Assembly: GCF_900101175.1 (NCBI RefSeq) | Contig: NZ_FNFQ01000003.1 | Span: 62,001-126,000 of the forward strand | Length of the DNA stretch: 64,000 nt | From: Stenotrophomonas pavanii | GTDB lineage: Bacteria; Pseudomonadota; Gammaproteobacteria; Xanthomonadales; Xanthomonadaceae | Direction of reading: 5' to 3' | Shown here: positions 57,717-64,000 of the stretch, piece by piece | Layout of the letters: the number at the start of each line of letters is the position of its first letter | How positions within the stretch are numbered: position 1 is the first letter of the stretch | Translations under genes and position numbers: made by a program | Notes under the pieces: generated by a model | What the model was told of the DNA's origin: nothing | The model's database searches: none | What the model saw: only the letters and a program-made list of their open reading frames with translations

Positions 57717-59366
57717 ATGAAACGAGCGGTACTGGGCGTGCTGGCCCTGTCGGTGTCGAGCGCACTGATGGCGGCCACCCCGAAATTCGATGGCGCGCGG
57801 ATCTCCGCCGACGTCAAGGAACTGGCCTCCGATGCCTACGAAGGCCGCTCGCCGGCCACCGCTGGCGAAGCGAAGACCATCGCCTATCTCAGCAAGCAGT
57901 TCGCCGATGCCGGGCTGCAGCCGGGCGGCGACCTGAAGGACGGCAAGCGCCTGTGGACCCAGGCCGTACCGCTGCGCAAGGGCGACATCGTCGGCACGCC
58001 GCAGCTGGCGCTGCACCAGGGCGGAAAGACCGTTGCACTGGAGCAGGGCAAGCAGATCGCCGTGCGCGCGGCCATGAACGGCGCCAGCAGCGTCGACATC
58101 AGCAAGGCCCCGCTGGTGTTCCTCGGCTACGGCGTGAAGGCACCGGAGCGCAACTGGGACGACTTCAAGGGCGTGGACCTGAAGGGCAAGATCGCCGTGG
58201 TGCTGATCAACGACCCGGACTTCGAAACCGGCCAGGGTGATTTCGACGGCAAGGGCATGACCTATTACGGCCGTTGGACCTACAAGTACGAAGAAGGCGC
58301 CCGCCAGGGGGCGCTGGGCGTGCTGATCGTGCACGAGACCGCACCGGCGTCGTACGGCTGGGCCACCGTGGCCGGTTCCAACACCAACACCATGTTCGAC
58401 GTGGTGCGTGACAACCCGGCAGAAAGCCACCCGCTGCTGGAAGGCTGGATCCAGCGCGACCTTGCCGTGGAGCTGTTCCGCTCGGCCGGGCAGGACTTCG
58501 AGGCACTGAAGAAGAAGGCGCAGCAGCGCGACTTCACCCCGGTGCCGCTGACCGGCGCCAGCCTGGACGCGACGTACGCGGTGAAGACCGAAGTGATCAC
58601 CTCGCACAACGTGGCCGCGCGCCTGGAAGGCAGCCGCCATCCCGACGAGACCATCATCTACAGCGCGCACTGGGACCACATCGGCGTGGGTGAGCCGGAT
58701 GCACGGGGTGACCGCATCTTCAACGGCGCGCTGGACAACGCCAGCGGCACCGCCTCGCTGGTCGAGCTGGCCCGTGGCTTCGCCAAGGAGAAGCGCCCGC
58801 AGCGCTCGCTGCTGTTCCTGGCGGTCACCGCCGAGGAAAAGGGCCTGCTGGGTTCGGAGTACTACGCCACCCATCCGCTGTACCCGCTGGAAAAGACCGT
58901 GGCGGTGATCAACATGGACGGCATGGCGCCGTTCGGCCCGTCGCGTGACTTCGGCATCTACGGTGCCGCGCGCTTCGAGCTGCTGGACCAGCTGAAGGAC
59001 GTGGCCAAGGGCTGGGACATCCGCTACACGCCGGACCCGAAGCCGGAAGCGGGCCTGTTCTTCCGCTCCGACCACTTCCCGTTCGCCAAGCGTGGCGTGC
59101 CGGCGCTGTCCTGGTCGGCCGGCCAGGACTGGGTGGACGGTGGCGTGGCCGCAGGCAAGAAGGCCTCCGAGGACTACACCGCCAAGCGCTATCACCAGCA
59201 GGGCGACGAATGGCAGCCGGACTGGGTGTTCGCCGGTGCCGCCCGCGACCTGGAAGTGCTGTACACGCTGGGCAACCAGCTGGCCAATTCCCGCGATTGG
59301 CCGAACTGGAGCAAGGACGAGGCGTTCCGCGCCGTGCGTGACGCCAGCGCCGGCCAGCGCAAATAA
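57717..59366 (+). CDS. Exported M28-family metallopeptidase
   Basis: A 549-residue zinc aminopeptidase-type enzyme with a signal peptide (GVLALSVSSALMAA). The PA (protease-associated) domain lies at about 120-215. The M28 ligands are all seen: His318 and Asp320 in SAHWDHIGVG, Asp340 in GALDNASGTAS, Glu373/Glu374 in TAEEKGLLGSEYY, Asp401 in INMDGM and His453 in RSDHFPF. It would remove N-terminal residues from peptides in the periplasm or outside. CTGGAGAG precedes the ATG at 57717. A SMAG unit follows. Confidence 0.93.
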   Translation: MKRAVLGVLALSVSSALMAATPKFDGARISADVKELASDAYEGRSPATAGEAKTIAYLSKQFADAGLQPGGDLKDGKRLWTQAVPLRKGDIVGTPQLALHQGGKTVALEQGKQIAVRAAMNGASSVDISKAPLVFLGYGVKAPERNWDDFKGVDLKGKIAVVLINDPDFETGQGDFDGKGMTYYGRWTYKYEEGARQGALGVLIVHETAPASYGWATVAGSNTNTMFDVVRDNPAESHPLLEGWIQRDLAVELFRSAGQDFEALKKKAQQRDFTPVPLTGASLDATYAVKTEVITSHNVAARLEGSRHPDETIIYSAHWDHIGVGEPDARGDRIFNGALDNASGTASLVELARGFAKEKRPQRSLLFLAVTAEEKGLLGSEYYATHPLYPLEKTVAVINMDGMAPFGPSRDFGIYGAARFELLDQLKDVAKGWDIRYTPDPKPEAGLFFRSDHFPFAKRGVPALSWSAGQDWVDGGVAAGKKASEDYTAKRYHQQGDEWQPDWVFAGAARDLEVLYTLGNQLANSRDWPNWSKDEAFRAVRDASAGQRK

Positions 59367-59375
59367 CGGCGTCCG

Positions 59376-59400
59376 GTAGTGCCGGCCGCTGGCCGGCATT
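59376..59400. repeat. Single SMAG unit
   Basis: GTAGTGCCGGCCGCTGGCCGGCA, 10 bp after the M28 peptidase stop; a probable transcript-end structure. Confidence 0.85.
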
Positions 59401-59540
59401 GCCGCCCCCGGAACGCCGGGCCGTGCCCGGCGTTTCCATAACGGCTTCCATCCCCACTTTCCCGGCCTTCGTCGCAGGCCGCTTGTTTGCCCGGCCGGCC
59501 GCCCTATGCTCGGCTCACCCTCTTCCTCCAAGGCGCCGCC

Positions 59541-60800
59541 GTGTTCGCCAGCCTTTCACTCCTGTTCCGTCACCTGCTGGCCTGGGCTGCGGCGCTTTTC
59601 GTCGCGGGCATGGTCTGGAGCGGCATCTTCAGTGGCATGAACGATGGCCCGGGCTGGATCTTCGGGCTGCTGGCGATGTTCCTGATCATTTCCGCGCTCG
59701 GCAGTGCCATCACCCACATCCGCCGGGTCTGGCTGGTGGCCGGTCGCCTGGATGCCACCACCCTGTCCGGCCGCCAGCGCCGCCAGATCGAACTGCCGAT
59801 GGACGCCGGCCACGCCTTCTCGGTGGTGGAGGCGGCGATCTCCGAACTGCCCCGCGTGGAAGACGTGGAAAGTTCGGCCGGCAGCCTGCAGGTGCGTGCC
59901 TATGTCCGCCGGGTCGACCTCTGGAACGGTCGCCAGCCCTCGCGCTGGAACCTGCCGGCGCGGCTGGCGATCAAGCGCAACAGCGTGCTGGCCACGGTGA
60001 CACCGGGGCAGGGCACCAGCACCGTGACCCTGCTGTTCGAACCCGACGCGGGTTGGTGGGCCGACCTGCTGGCGCTGGATGAAGGCAGCAACTACGAGAA
60101 TGCCGAAGCGGTCACCCGTGCGATCAGCCGCCGCGTCGGTGACCAGCGCCGCGACGAGCAGGCCGCGGCCGAACAGACGCAGGTGGAAAAGGAACTGTCC
60201 GTGGCGCGGCTGAACCTGCTGCACGCGCAGGTGGAACCGCACTTCCTGTACAACACGCTGGCCAACGCGCAGGTCCTGACCCGCACCGATCCGGCGCGTG
60301 CCGAGCAGATGCTCGGCCACCTGATCCAGTACCTGCGCAGCTCGCTGCCGCAGGTGGACGAGTCGGTATCCACGCTGGGCGTGGAGCTGGAACGCACCCG
60401 CGCCTACCTGGAGATCCTGCGCATCCGCATGGGGGCACGCCTGGCGGTGGAAGTGCAGGTGCCCAACGAACTGCACAGCGTCCACCTGCCGGCGATGGCG
60501 CTGCAGACACTGGTGGAGAACGCGATCAAGCACGGCCTGGAACCCAAGCCCGGCGGCGGTACGATCTGGATCCTGGCGCGCGGCTTCGACGACCACGTGA
60601 CCGTGACCGTGGCCGACGATGGCCTCGGCTTCGGCCACGGTACCAGCGGTACCGGCATCGGCCTGAAGAACCTGCGCGAGCGCCTGCGCCTGACCTGCGG
60701 CGAGCAGGCCGGCGTGGCGATCGTGGCCAACTTCCCCAGCGGCGTGGCCGCGACCATGACCCTGCCGCAGTCGCCCAAGGAGCGCAGCCATGCCGCTTGA
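59541..60800 (+). CDS. LytS/YehU-type sensor histidine kinase
   Basis: About 419 residues from a GTG start at 59541, with AAGG in front. Two membrane helices (about 10-31 and 38-61) precede a cytoplasmic domain and the His_kinase domain: NLLHAQVEPHFLYNTLANAQ with the phospho-accepting His234, then a HATPase domain with LVENAIKHGLEPK and ADDGLGFG and GIGLKNLRERL. The PHFLYN motif is typical of the LytS family. It overlaps the response regulator gene by 11 bp. The sensed signal is unknown. Confidence 0.9.
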   Translation: MFASLSLLFRHLLAWAAALFVAGMVWSGIFSGMNDGPGWIFGLLAMFLIISALGSAITHIRRVWLVAGRLDATTLSGRQRRQIELPMDAGHAFSVVEAAISELPRVEDVESSAGSLQVRAYVRRVDLWNGRQPSRWNLPARLAIKRNSVLATVTPGQGTSTVTLLFEPDAGWWADLLALDEGSNYENAEAVTRAISRRVGDQRRDEQAAAEQTQVEKELSVARLNLLHAQVEPHFLYNTLANAQVLTRTDPARAEQMLGHLIQYLRSSLPQVDESVSTLGVELERTRAYLEILRIRMGARLAVEVQVPNELHSVHLPAMALQTLVENAIKHGLEPKPGGGTIWILARGFDDHVTVTVADDGLGFGHGTSGTGIGLKNLRERLRLTCGEQAGVAIVANFPSGVAATMTLPQSPKERSHAA

Positions 60801-61560
60801 AGCCCTGATCGCCGAAGACGAAGAGCTGCTGCGGCAGTCACTGGTGGAGCAGCTGGGCCGGCTGTGGCCGGAGCTGAAGCTGGTGGCCGAGTGCGAGGAC
60901 GGCGCCAGCGCGCTGGAGCAGTTGGCCGAGAAACAGCCGGACATCGCCTTCCTCGACATCCGCATGCCCGGCATCAGTGGCATCGAGGTGGCACGTTCGC
61001 TGTCCGAGCTGAGCCCGCGCACCCAGGTGGTGTTTGTCACCGCGTACGACCAGTACGCCATCGACGCGTTCGAGCAGGGCGCGATGGATTACCTGTTGAA
61101 GCCGGTCAGCGACGAACGCCTGTTGGCGACCCGCGAGCGCATCCTGTCGCGGCTGCCGTCGACGCGGCAGGACGATGCCGTGCTCGAGCGCCTGCTGCAG
61201 CGGTTGGGCACCCCGCAGGGCGCGGCGGAGCGCCCGCCGCTGGCCTGGATCACCGCCAGCAACGGGCGCGAGACGCAGCTGATCATGCTCGAGGACGTGG
61301 CCTACTTCCGCGCCGACAACAAGTACACCACCGTGGTCACCGCCGCTGGCGAGAGCCTGTTGCGCACGCCGTTGCGCGAGCTGCTGGAAGTGCTCGATGC
61401 GCAGCATTTCCGCCAGATCCACCGTTCGACCATCGTCAACATGAAGGCGGTGGCGGCGGTCAGCCGCGACGATACCGGGCGCGGCGTACTGCGCCTGCGC
61501 GGGCGCACGGAGACGCTGGTGGTCAGCCAGCCGTTCATGAGCCTGTTCCGCGGCATGTAG
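60790..61560 (+). CDS. LytTR-family response regulator
   Basis: A 256-residue regulator. The receiver domain has the acidic pair EDE (residues 9-11), phospho-acceptor Asp56 in FLDIRMP, Thr84 in VTAYDQYA and Lys104 in YLLKPV. The LytTR DNA-binding domain (about 155-256) includes LEDVAYFRADNKYTTVVTAAGE and FRQIHRSTIVNMKAVAAV. It is the partner of the overlapping kinase. LytTR regulators bind direct repeats near their targets; the following lipoprotein gene is a candidate target. Confidence 0.93.
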   Translation: MPLEALIAEDEELLRQSLVEQLGRLWPELKLVAECEDGASALEQLAEKQPDIAFLDIRMPGISGIEVARSLSELSPRTQVVFVTAYDQYAIDAFEQGAMDYLLKPVSDERLLATRERILSRLPSTRQDDAVLERLLQRLGTPQGAAERPPLAWITASNGRETQLIMLEDVAYFRADNKYTTVVTAAGESLLRTPLRELLEVLDAQHFRQIHRSTIVNMKAVAAVSRDDTGRGVLRLRGRTETLVVSQPFMSLFRGM

Positions 61561-61595
61561 CCGCACCGTCACTGCCCCTGCACCGAGGAGCGAAC

Positions 61596-61940
61596 ATGTC
61601 CCGTCTACTGATTGCGTGCGTGGCCGTGCTGGCACTGGCCGGCTGCGAAAAATCCCGCAACACCTCGATCACCCGGACCCAGGCCAACGGCGTGGATACG
61701 CTGTACAGCAAGAGCACGGTGGTCGAGGGCGAAGCCCGCTTCCAGTGCATCGCCAGCAGCAGTGGCGCCTGTCACTACCTGCTGCTTGATCCGGCCTGCA
61801 GCCCCGATGCCGCGTGTACCACGCCGCCGCTGCGCCGGTTCACTGTTGCAGTGGGCAAGACCGAGGCCATGCGTGACCTGCCCGACGGCTTCCGCCAGTG
61901 CGTCAGCCAGGACCCGATGGAACACTGCCACCATGAGTGA
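61596..61940 (+). CDS. Small hypothetical lipoprotein
   Basis: A 114-residue lipoprotein with lipobox ALAGC (Cys17). The mature part has six cysteines (FQCIASS, GACHY, PACSPDAACT, QCVSQ, HCHHE) and so probably disulfides. It ends in a His-rich DPMEHCHHE. I do not recognise the family. GAGGAGC precedes the ATG, and it lies 35 bp after the LytTR gene on the same strand, so it may be co-transcribed with the two-component pair. Confidence 0.75.
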   Translation: MSRLLIACVAVLALAGCEKSRNTSITRTQANGVDTLYSKSTVVEGEARFQCIASSSGACHYLLLDPACSPDAACTTPPLRRFTVAVGKTEAMRDLPDGFRQCVSQDPMEHCHHE

Positions 61941-61979
61941 TCACGGTGGCAGTGTGGATCCCCCCGCTACCCTGACGGG

Positions 61980-62594
61980 TCAGTAGGCAGGCTGCAGCGT
62001 CAGCTCGTGATGGTGCTCGGTTTCGCCGACGTGGTTCAGGCGCCCGACCAGTTCCGAGTGCTGCTTCATCCGCCCGATCTCGGTCATGATGCGGATGTCC
62101 TCGTGGCGCAGTTCGCGCTTGGCGGTGACCGCCTGCTTGTAGTCCAGCACTTCCGGGTAGTGCTCGGCCAGGTCCAGCGCCTCGGCCACGTGCTCGACGC
62201 TGTCGGCCTTGGAACTGATGCGCGCGCGGCTGTTGAAGGCCTTCATCCAGCGCTCGAAGCCGGCCTGCTGATCGAACATGTTGGCCATGAACCAGATCAC
62301 GAACAGGATCGAGACCCAGGAGCCGAAGACGATCACCACGCGGGTGAAGGTGATATGGAAATCGTCGCGCCACAGGTAGTTGGCGATCAGGCCGAGGATC
62401 AGCAGCGAGGCCGCCTGCCAGCCAACGATCGACGCGATCAGCCACTGGCACTTCGCCTGGGCCAGCACCGCCACTTCATCGCGGATCTGCTGCTCGCTCA
62501 GGTTGCGCCAGTGCGCCACCTGTTTGTCGAACGGGCTGCTGTAGAGCTCGTTGTCGCGAAGCAGAATTCCCAAACCCTTGAACAAAGCAATCAT
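61980..62594 (-). CDS. Hypothetical two-TM membrane protein
   Basis: A 204-residue protein. Helices lie at about 50-70 (WLIASIVGWQAASLLILGLIANYL) and 85-104 (VVIVFGSWVSILFVIWFMANM). The N-terminal 45 residues and the C-terminal 100 residues (RISSKADSVEHVAEALDLAEHYPEV..., ELRHEDIRIMTEIGRMKQHSELV) are charged and helical and probably cytoplasmic. I do not recognise a family. It is convergent with the small lipoprotein gene. Confidence 0.7.
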   Translation of the reverse strand: MIALFKGLGILLRDNELYSSPFDKQVAHWRNLSEQQIRDEVAVLAQAKCQWLIASIVGWQAASLLILGLIANYLWRDDFHITFTRVVIVFGSWVSILFVIWFMANMFDQQAGFERWMKAFNSRARISSKADSVEHVAEALDLAEHYPEVLDYKQAVTAKRELRHEDIRIMTEIGRMKQHSELVGRLNHVGETEHHHELTLQPAY

Positions 62595-62903
62595 GGCTGG
62601 CTCCTTGTGGAACGTGCGTCGATCAGCATTGGACGGTGTGGCAGGTCCAGTTCTAGCACTTCCAGCGGGCCGTGCAACGGGGGCAATGCCAAGCGGCGCA
62701 AGGGTTTGCCCGGCGGGGGTGAAAATTGATGCATTGCATCATTGCAGTCGCAGCCTGCGACAGGATGTCGCAGGGTGAAACGTGCTGCGGCCGCACATGA
62801 AACCCTGGCTGAGTGCGAAGACTCGCCGTCGGCGCCATGATCGCCGAGAATCGGGGCCGACCGCGCAAGATGCGACCGTTCCTCCGCCTTCCCTGGACCT
62901 GTG
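62595..62903. other. Intergenic region between divergent genes
   Basis: About 310 bp between the membrane-protein gene and the oxygenase gene. It contains AAGGAGCCAGCC (read on the minus strand), which is the ribosome binding site of the first. I see no other gene, repeat or clear operator in it. Confidence 0.4.
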
Positions 62904-63833
62904 ATGCCGGCCTTGCTGCAGCGACTCTCCCGCCCCGTGACCGCGCCGATCCGGCGCTGGGTACTGGAGGCCTTCCCGCGCGGGCAGAGCGGCATCGATT
63001 ACGACCATCCGCAGGGTGATCCGGGCTGGTTCGGCCCGGACAGCGTGACCTGGCGCGTGCATGCCGAGCTGCCGTCGATGCTTGCCGGCGGCCTGTGCGC
63101 ATTGATGCTGCAGACCCTGCACCCACGCGCGCTGGCCGGGGTCTACGACCATTCCAACTTCCGCCAGGACCTGGTGGGCCGGCTGCGCCGCACTACGGCC
63201 TTCGTGGCCGGCACCAGCTATGCGCCCACCGGTGAGGTGGAAGCGCTGGTGGCCAGGGTGCGCCGCATCCACGCGCAGATCCGCGGCCGCACCGCGCAGG
63301 GCGAGCCCTATGCCGCCGACGATCCGCAACTGCTGACCTGGGTCCATGTGACCGAAGCCTTCGGGTTCCTGCAGGGCTTCCGCCGCTATGGGCGCGAGGT
63401 CCCCGCGCACATCGCCGACCGCTACTACGATGAGTACCGCTGCGTGGCCGAGGCGCTGGGTGCGGTGGATGTACCGCGCAGCGAAGCGGAGGTGGCGGCG
63501 TATTTCTGCGCGCGGCAGCCGGAACTGCGCGTGGATGATCGCTCGCGCGAGGTGCTGGAGGTGCTGTCCGGCGTGCGCCTGCCGGTCCCGGTGCCGGGGC
63601 TGTCGCGCGACGTGTTCCTGGGGGCGGGCGCGGCGTTGCTGCCGGACTGGGCCGCAGGCATGCTCGAGCGCAGCGGCCGCCAGCGCGCGCAGGCGGCGGC
63701 ATCGGCGAAGCTGATGCAGGGCATGGCACCGCTGTTCCGCCGCGCGCTGCCCGATGGCCTGGCCAGCCATGCCTGCGCGCGCATGGGCGTACCGGTGGAG
63801 ATCCTGCGGGCGTGGCCCGCGGATGCCTGGTAG
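62904..63833 (+). CDS. MpaB-like oxygenase-peroxidase family protein (DUF2236)
   Basis: A 309-residue protein matching DUF2236/MpaB': WFGPDSVTWRVHAELPSMLAGG, LMLQTLHPRALAGVYDHSNF, LVGRLRRTTAFVAGTSYAP, and ADDPQLLTWVHVTEAFGFLQGF. The His residues in HAEL, HPRA, DHSNF and VHVTEA are candidate heme or metal ligands. The family is related to the latex-clearing/MpaB haem enzymes. The start is ATG at 62904 (a GTG abuts it). The TAG stop is part of a GTAG repeat. Confidence 0.87.
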   Translation: MPALLQRLSRPVTAPIRRWVLEAFPRGQSGIDYDHPQGDPGWFGPDSVTWRVHAELPSMLAGGLCALMLQTLHPRALAGVYDHSNFRQDLVGRLRRTTAFVAGTSYAPTGEVEALVARVRRIHAQIRGRTAQGEPYAADDPQLLTWVHVTEAFGFLQGFRRYGREVPAHIADRYYDEYRCVAEALGAVDVPRSEAEVAAYFCARQPELRVDDRSREVLEVLSGVRLPVPVPGLSRDVFLGAGAALLPDWAAGMLERSGRQRAQAAASAKLMQGMAPLFRRALPDGLASHACARMGVPVEILRAWPADAW

Positions 63834-63899
63834 GAGCCGACCCGGGTCGGCACGCGTTTCGTGCGGCACCGCAGAAGCGCCAATCCAGGGTGGATCTAC
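63830..63899. repeat. SMAG-like pair overlapping the MpaB-like stop codon
   Basis: GTAGGAGCCGACCCGGGTCGGCAC opens the pair and GCCAATCCAGGGTGGATCTAC closes it. A further palindrome (GGACCCACGCGATGCGTGGAG) continues to about 63940. Confidence 0.75.
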
Positions 63900-63943
63900 C
63901 AGAGCGGATTCGGGGGTGGACCCACGCGATGCGTGGAGGGGCG

Positions 63944-64000
63944 TTACCCTGCCACCTTCAATCCACGCAGGAGCATCTCCAGCGCCGCCGTCGCCCGCCG
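63944..64000 (-). CDS. C-terminal fragment of a gene continuing past the window
   Basis: On the minus strand an open frame enters from the window edge and ends at a TAA (63944-63946), reading RRATAALEMLLRGLKVAG. The ending resembles that of TetR/AcrR-type regulators, but 18 residues are not enough to assign a family. Confidence 0.45.
   Translation of the reverse strand, partial: RRATAALEMLLRGLKVAG

Noticed and set aside
57681..59531. Long minus-strand frame opposite the M28 peptidase
   Set aside because: A GC-driven shadow; all M28 metal ligands are encoded on the plus strand.

Overview
The window looks like chromosome from Stenotrophomonas, probably the S. maltophilia complex. The evidence is high GC, xanthomonad-type proteins, and at least fourteen GTAG-flanked palindromes of the SMAG repeat type known from S. 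maltophilia. No rRNA, tRNA, CRISPR array, insertion sequence or prophage was recognised.

Region by region. (1) 1-8217: housekeeping genes: an ELM1-family fragment, a nitroreductase, a YceI lipoprotein, a PadR regulator with a siderophore-interacting flavoreductase, and aceE. (2) 8248-14147: an AT-richer defence block with a P-loop ATPase fused to a PD-(D/E)xK nuclease domain, then McrB and McrC. (3) 14252-15835: small hypothetical genes and long gaps. (4) 16025-24834: the standout region. It has four paralogous proteins (E1-E4) with a conserved N-terminal His...Cys domain and a C-terminal XVIPCD type IV secretion signal, four paralogous lipoproteins (I-A to I-D) that look like their immunity proteins, a YncE-like beta-propeller, and an orphan XVIPCD protein. 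I read this as an antibacterial effector/immunity array served by a VirB/D4-type secretion system encoded elsewhere.

(5) 24910-31838: mixed small enzymes and secreted or membrane proteins. (6) 31876-35054: metal homeostasis. A divergent dmeF/dmeR pair shares an RcnR/CsoR-type operator, and a MerC-like gene is divergent from a ZigA-type GTPase across a good Zur box. (7) 35144-48470: an ABC-F ATPase, a LysR regulator divergent from a serine hydrolase and MFS exporter, an EAL phosphodiesterase, CycA, a lytic transglycosylase, a TPR-like protein and an NHL-M23 fusion. (8) 48448-52615: an ECF42-type sigma factor with YciI/DGPF and VOC genes, interrupted by a ~560-bp nested palindromic element. (9) 52722-57457: a four-gene operon of exported proteins ending in a CsgG-like lipoprotein. 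(10) 57717-64000: an M28 peptidase, a LytS/LytTR two-component pair, a lipoprotein, a membrane protein, an MpaB-like oxygenase and the 3' end of a further gene.

SMAG repeats sit mainly in convergent or 3' intergenic space. In four genes the TAG of the repeat's terminal GTAG is the stop codon.
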